Source: Hermatobates lingyangjiaoensis (lineage: Eukaryota; Arthropoda; Insecta; Hemiptera; Hermatobatidae). Taken from it: DNA of 64,000 bases. Position numbers and translations under genes: made by a program. Under the pieces are notes generated by a model. The model saw only the letters and a list, made by a program, of their open reading frames with translations, ran no database searches and was not told the origin of the DNA. Location: NCBI GenBank assembly GCA_026182355.1, contig JAPFBL010000007.1:1054001-1118000 (forward strand), given 5' to 3'. How positions within the stretch are numbered: position 1 is the first letter of the stretch; each line of letters opens with the position of its first letter. This document shows, one piece after another, positions 60,290 through 64,000 of the stretch.

Positions 60290-61270
60290 GTAGTTTATTT
60301 AATCAAATTAAATCTGGTTAAACCTTTCTCTGTTTGTAAACCCTCTGTCTTGGACAACAATTTCTTTTGAAGAGTAACTTTAAATGTTTGAAACTTGTTT
60401 TATCCTAAATCATGTACGAATGGAGTGCTTACATTTAACTATTATGAGTAAATAAATAACCTTAACCTTTTCACTGCTGTTATCACCATATGTCGAGTTG
60501 ACAATGTGTGCCAAAACAGCTCTTATCGTCTTATGATGATTTGTATTTAATTTTTTTGTTTCATTGCAACTTCCTTATTAGTTATTATAATTTATTTATT
60601 TTTATTAAAATACTGTATAATTAGAACGTGGTTTGTTATGTTTCATGTCATATATAAAATAACTGCAATATGCACTTTATGTATTTTCTGATATTTTTTA
60701 TATATAAAGATGAAATTTTATTTATGTTGCTTATAAGGCTAGACTGACTCTAAACTATTTTTCTTTAAGAAAATAGGAAAGAATTGTCAAACAATTTTTT
60801 TAAAAATAGTTATGTAGTTAATCATGAAAAAATAATATGATATCAATATTGTTTCAAAATCAAGTAAACTATATGACTTGGAAAGATAGAAAGTAATTAG
60901 GTTTCATTTTCTTGTACATGACTGAGTAAATTTATATTACTAAATTGGAAACAGTGAGGCAAAGGTAAACTTTGCATTTCTTGCATAATATTGTCATAAG
61001 CTTTCTTTTTTGCTTCGGTTATTCAATTAACACAGACATAGTAAGTCTTCTAATAAACAAATTTGTTCTGTCAAGCTTGGCTACTAGATTAAATATAAGA
61101 TTAATAACACTTTAGGGGAATCTTTACCATTTTACATAGATGTCTGAATATCGAATCAGGTATTTGCTATCAATAATTTAGCTTCTAGAAAAAACAAGTC
61201 ATACTGATTGTTTATAACGTTTGTTTGTGTTGCCTACCATTAGTCTTCTAACCACCATCTTGCCTCAAAA
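60290..61270. other. AT-rich stretch, nothing recognised
   Basis: No gene, RNA or repeat supported. Confidence 0.6.
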
Positions 61271-61283
61271 GTTATATACAAAA

Positions 61284-61440
61284 AATCTGGAGTGGCCTAC
61301 ACTCTACTTTACTATAAGTAACTTAATGTCAAATTTCTTGAGTATATAAAACATAACGTCTCATTTAAGCATAACGTAAACATCTAAATGGGATATAATT
61401 ATTAGCCTATCATTCCTGAGGTAGTACAGATAGTGATTGA
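61284..61440 (+). repeat. Dispersed repeat R2, copy 2
   Basis: Inverted relative to the copy at 52320-52490. Shared blocks are AAATCTGGAGTGGCCTAC, ACTTTACTATAAGTAA, CATCTAAATGGGA, TCATTCCTGAGGTAGTAC. The ACTTTACTATAAGTAA piece also opens R1. Confidence 0.8.
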
Positions 61441-62499
61441 AGGACATAACATTTTTTTATAAGCTTATTTTTGTACATCACAAATAATTTATTATTTGCA
61501 AATAATTACATTAGTATAACTACAGCAGTAATAACATTTTTGAAAAACCAAAGTGAACATTTCTTGAAACGATTTATTCTCCTACAAGAGAATGGCTTTC
61601 GTTCAAACAGCCAGTAGATTTCTTACATCGTTTACTTGACATCCTTCTACATTGAATATTAAAGTATAATTTTTAAATTTAAAACAGAAAAATACCCTTT
61701 TTTTCTCTGATAAACATCTTTAACTGCGAAGAAAATGTTGTTTTAAGGTGATTTGTTAATTAAAGATGTACGATAATTACATTTATTAATCTCTAAACGA
61801 AAGATTCAGATTATGAATTATCATTTACATTTTTGGTCTTTTATAGAATTATCATACTGGGAATTTTAATCTTTAAAATAATAATAATAATAAGCTTCTT
61901 AGTATTAATAAGATCATTTTCCTTCCCCTTTGTCAAATAACATATATACGAATTTTTTCTGAGTGAGTGTTATCATTTTCCTGCACAATATTATTCCTCT
62001 TCCATCTCATATAATTCAATAAACAATTTAAACTGTTCCTTTATAAAATCAATTTTATCTCAGTGGATTCGCTCAAAAAATTTCTAAGTCAATGTAAACA
62101 ATGTAAAAAAATACAAAAAATTCGACAAGTATAGCAGGTGATCTCTTAGTCTAGGGTAAACAAACAGTTTTTATATCGTTATTGTTCTTTCCCGTAATTG
62201 AAACTTCATGATTTTTTTTTTATGAATTGCTAATTTTTTGTTCTATTTTTGGTCAAATTTTCATTATTTTTTAATCAGCCGTTTAGCGTCAAAAAAACAT
62301 TTTCTGAAAACAGTTATCGTACTGTAACGCCCCATTAGTGAATGTAATTTTGAAAAAAAATATCTCACCTTATTCTACACATAATGTTCTATTTATAGTC
62401 ATAGTTTCATTATTGTCCGTCAAACAGTATGGCTTGTATCGCTCTCACAAGGTTTGAGATTGAATTATAAGTCAAAATGTTTACATTTTATTGAAAAAA
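61441..62499. other. AT-rich stretch, nothing recognised
   Basis: A small ATA/ATT-rich run at 61879-61895. No gene. Confidence 0.6.
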
Positions 62500-62549
62500 A
62501 AAATATTTCCTGTTGTTTTAAAATTCTGAATATATTTTTCGTTTGTTGC

Positions 62550-62935
62550 ATTTGAAACTTCAAAGATAATGTCAAAATTTCAAAACTCTAGAGTTATCAG
62601 TTTAGGAGAAATAAATGTTTTAAAAAAAACGGTTTTTGGCAAAAAAAGTGACTTTCCCATCATGCATAATTCTTCCCAAACAATAGGGATCTTCGTCTTT
62701 ATGAGGCCCATTTTTGTGTAAAATATCAACTTGATCCATCAAAGATTCTGGACCGTAGCGTGGTAACAAGCAATGCTAACACACTCACCCACCCACCCAC
62801 CCACACACACACAGACATCATCGTAAAAACTTCATAAAACGACTTCTGGGACCTCAAAACATGTAATTCCGTCAAAATCTCGAGATCGAATTTTTTCACG
62901 ATCACTATACTTTACTTATAGTAAAGTAAAAATGA
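62550..62935 (-). repeat. Dispersed repeat R1, copy 3
   Basis: Minus orientation: starts TACTTTACTATAAGTAAAGT at about 62930, then TCGTGAAAAAATTCGATCTC, TTACATGTTTTGAGGTCCCA, a TGTG/GGGT microsatellite (62785-62817), TTTGATGGATC, ATTTTACACAAAAATGGGCC, TATTGTTTGGGAAGAATTAT and TTTCTCCTAAACTGATAACT. Confidence 0.85.
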
Positions 62936-63203
62936 ACTATTTATTCTTGTAATTATAAGATCTGAATCAATAGAATATACGACTCGGAAAAATATAAAGA
63001 ACTAATGATGAATCAAACTGTTTTTAAAAGGTGAAAGTATAAACAAGTCACTTAAAAGACAAATACATATCGTATATGTATATTCATATAATTTCAAAAA
63101 TACATAGTCAACAATACAATAAGTTGTTTATATTCAACTTAAAATACAATTGAATCTTAAACACTTTTAAACTTTGTGTTAAAGAAATAACACAAAACGC
63201 CGC

Positions 63204-63254
<51 letters not shown>

Positions 63255-63285
63255 TATTGATAAAAGTATCGACCATAGAATAGAA

Positions 63286-63623
63286 ACAAAACTAAAGTTT
63301 ATCGGGAATCGGTCAGTTCTTCAGGTTCAAATTAAACTCTCATTGCCAACGTTTCGGTCTTTATTTAAAACCTTTTTCATAGGCAGAAGTATAAATTTTG
63401 AAACAGAAAAACTAAGTATTACATTAAAAATTATTTTACAAAAAAAAAATCCACATACTATTTTTCCCTGTAAAATAATTTGTAATGTAATACTTAGTTT
63501 TTCTGTTTCAAAATTTATACTTCTGCCTATTAAAAAGGTTTTAAATAAAGACCGAAACGTTGGCAATGAGAGTTTAATTTGAACCTGAAGAACTGAACGA
63601 GTCCCGATAAACTTTAGTTTTGT
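63286..63623. repeat. Large foldback between long TA arrays
   Basis: Arms of about 160 bases (63286 inward and 63623 inward) mirror each other almost perfectly around a loop near 63455. (TA)n lies at 63207-63249 and 63623-63649. Near the ends both arms carry GACCGAAACGTTGGCAATGA or its complement: GAA, ACGT, T, GGC as in the ACGT hammerhead family, paired to GCC upstream. CTGANGA is replaced by TATGAAA or TATTAAA, so this is a decayed version. Confidence 0.9.
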
Positions 63624-63777
63624 ATATATATATATATATATATATATATGATTGGCTATTTTTGGCCAAATAGTTTTTACTTTTCCTTTTTGGACTCTAT
63701 TGTTTCCGGCTCTTACAATAGTTATGGTTACGGCCTAACTAACACTCATGCAGAATTCCATATGTATATAGGTTGGG

Positions 63778-63965
63778 TATCCAACCGTCGCTTCACAATT
63801 GCGATTGGTGTCCCTATCCCAACTCTTGTGGTGACGGTTCAACCGAAAATTAGAGACAGTACGTGGGTTTCTTCCTTAGGTCTGTGTTTGTGATTCATCG
63901 TCAAACGTTTGCTATCCTTTTGGATCGTTTTCCTGTTTACAATATATATATATATATATATATAT
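63778..63965 (+). repeat. Dispersed repeat family C, copy 2, with (TA)n
   Basis: Matches 2134-2300, ending in (TA)n at 63942-63965. The hammerhead-like motif has GTGGTGA (63828-63834) in place of CTGATGA, a GGTT-C-AACC stem II, GAA, AATT, A, GAG. Core changes make it a dead copy. The upstream stretch 63650-63777 probably belongs to the same element. Confidence 0.7.
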
Positions 63966-64000
63966 GAGTTCACAAACGAAGAAAAGCAACACACAGAGAA

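Noticed and set aside
63327..63582. Two similar 79-codon frames on opposite strands
   Set aside because: They are mirror images created by the foldback, with no domain or coding bias.
1..64000. tRNA, rRNA or prokaryote-style operons
   Set aside because: No cloverleaf with matching arms or ribosomal RNA motif was noticed, and the spliced exons rule out a bacterial source.

Overview
The window is nuclear DNA from an AT-rich invertebrate animal. Coding sequence is a small fraction. Exons are short and GC-richer than their surroundings, with spliceosomal borders and introns of 1 to 7 kb. The rest is transposon debris, (TA)n arrays, minisatellites and long foldbacks. A protostome, possibly an arthropod or chelicerate-like animal, fits the CPEB sequence and repeat style, but the species cannot be fixed from the sequence alone.

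Gene layout. (1) 685-6413, plus strand: the last four coding exons of claspin, the replication-checkpoint adaptor for Chk1. The 5' part lies left of the window. (2) 28557-19684, minus strand: the last three coding exons of a CPEB of the CPEB2-4/Orb2 type. It carries RRM1 (split by a 7-kb intron), RRM2 and the ZZ-type zinc domain. The intron between RRM1 and RRM2 appears to be GC-AG. Claspin and CPEB converge tail to tail, and 13.5-19.7 kb is probably largely CPEB 3' UTR or flank. Upstream CPEB exons were not found. (3) 59540-59685, plus strand: one exon-like segment matching the N-terminal region of GTP-dependent PEPCK, with no partner exon found.

Mobile DNA. There is a hAT transposase C-terminal fragment (22.4 kb) and a hAT-type non-autonomous element (2.7-3.15 kb). 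Decayed non-LTR retrotransposons lie at 39.8-41.2 kb (plus) and 27.1-27.7 kb (minus). A Penelope-like element (PLE) remnant with a GIY-YIG endonuclease lies at 52.6-52.9 kb, and a second PLE-like 3' tail at 38.8-39.1 kb. Three further dispersed repeat families of unknown class are present in inverted or direct copies.

Most interesting signal. Several unrelated-looking dispersed repeats share one RNA architecture: a short stem I, CTGANGA, a stem II hairpin, GAA, a short palindrome (AGATCT, ACGT or AATT), one H base, and the other side of stem I. This is the layout of minimal type I hammerhead ribozymes known from Penelope-like retroelements, in which the palindrome would form stem III only between two copies. 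Many copies are fused head to head as long foldbacks bordered by (TA)n. One decayed copy follows the GIY-YIG remnant directly, which ties the family to PLEs.
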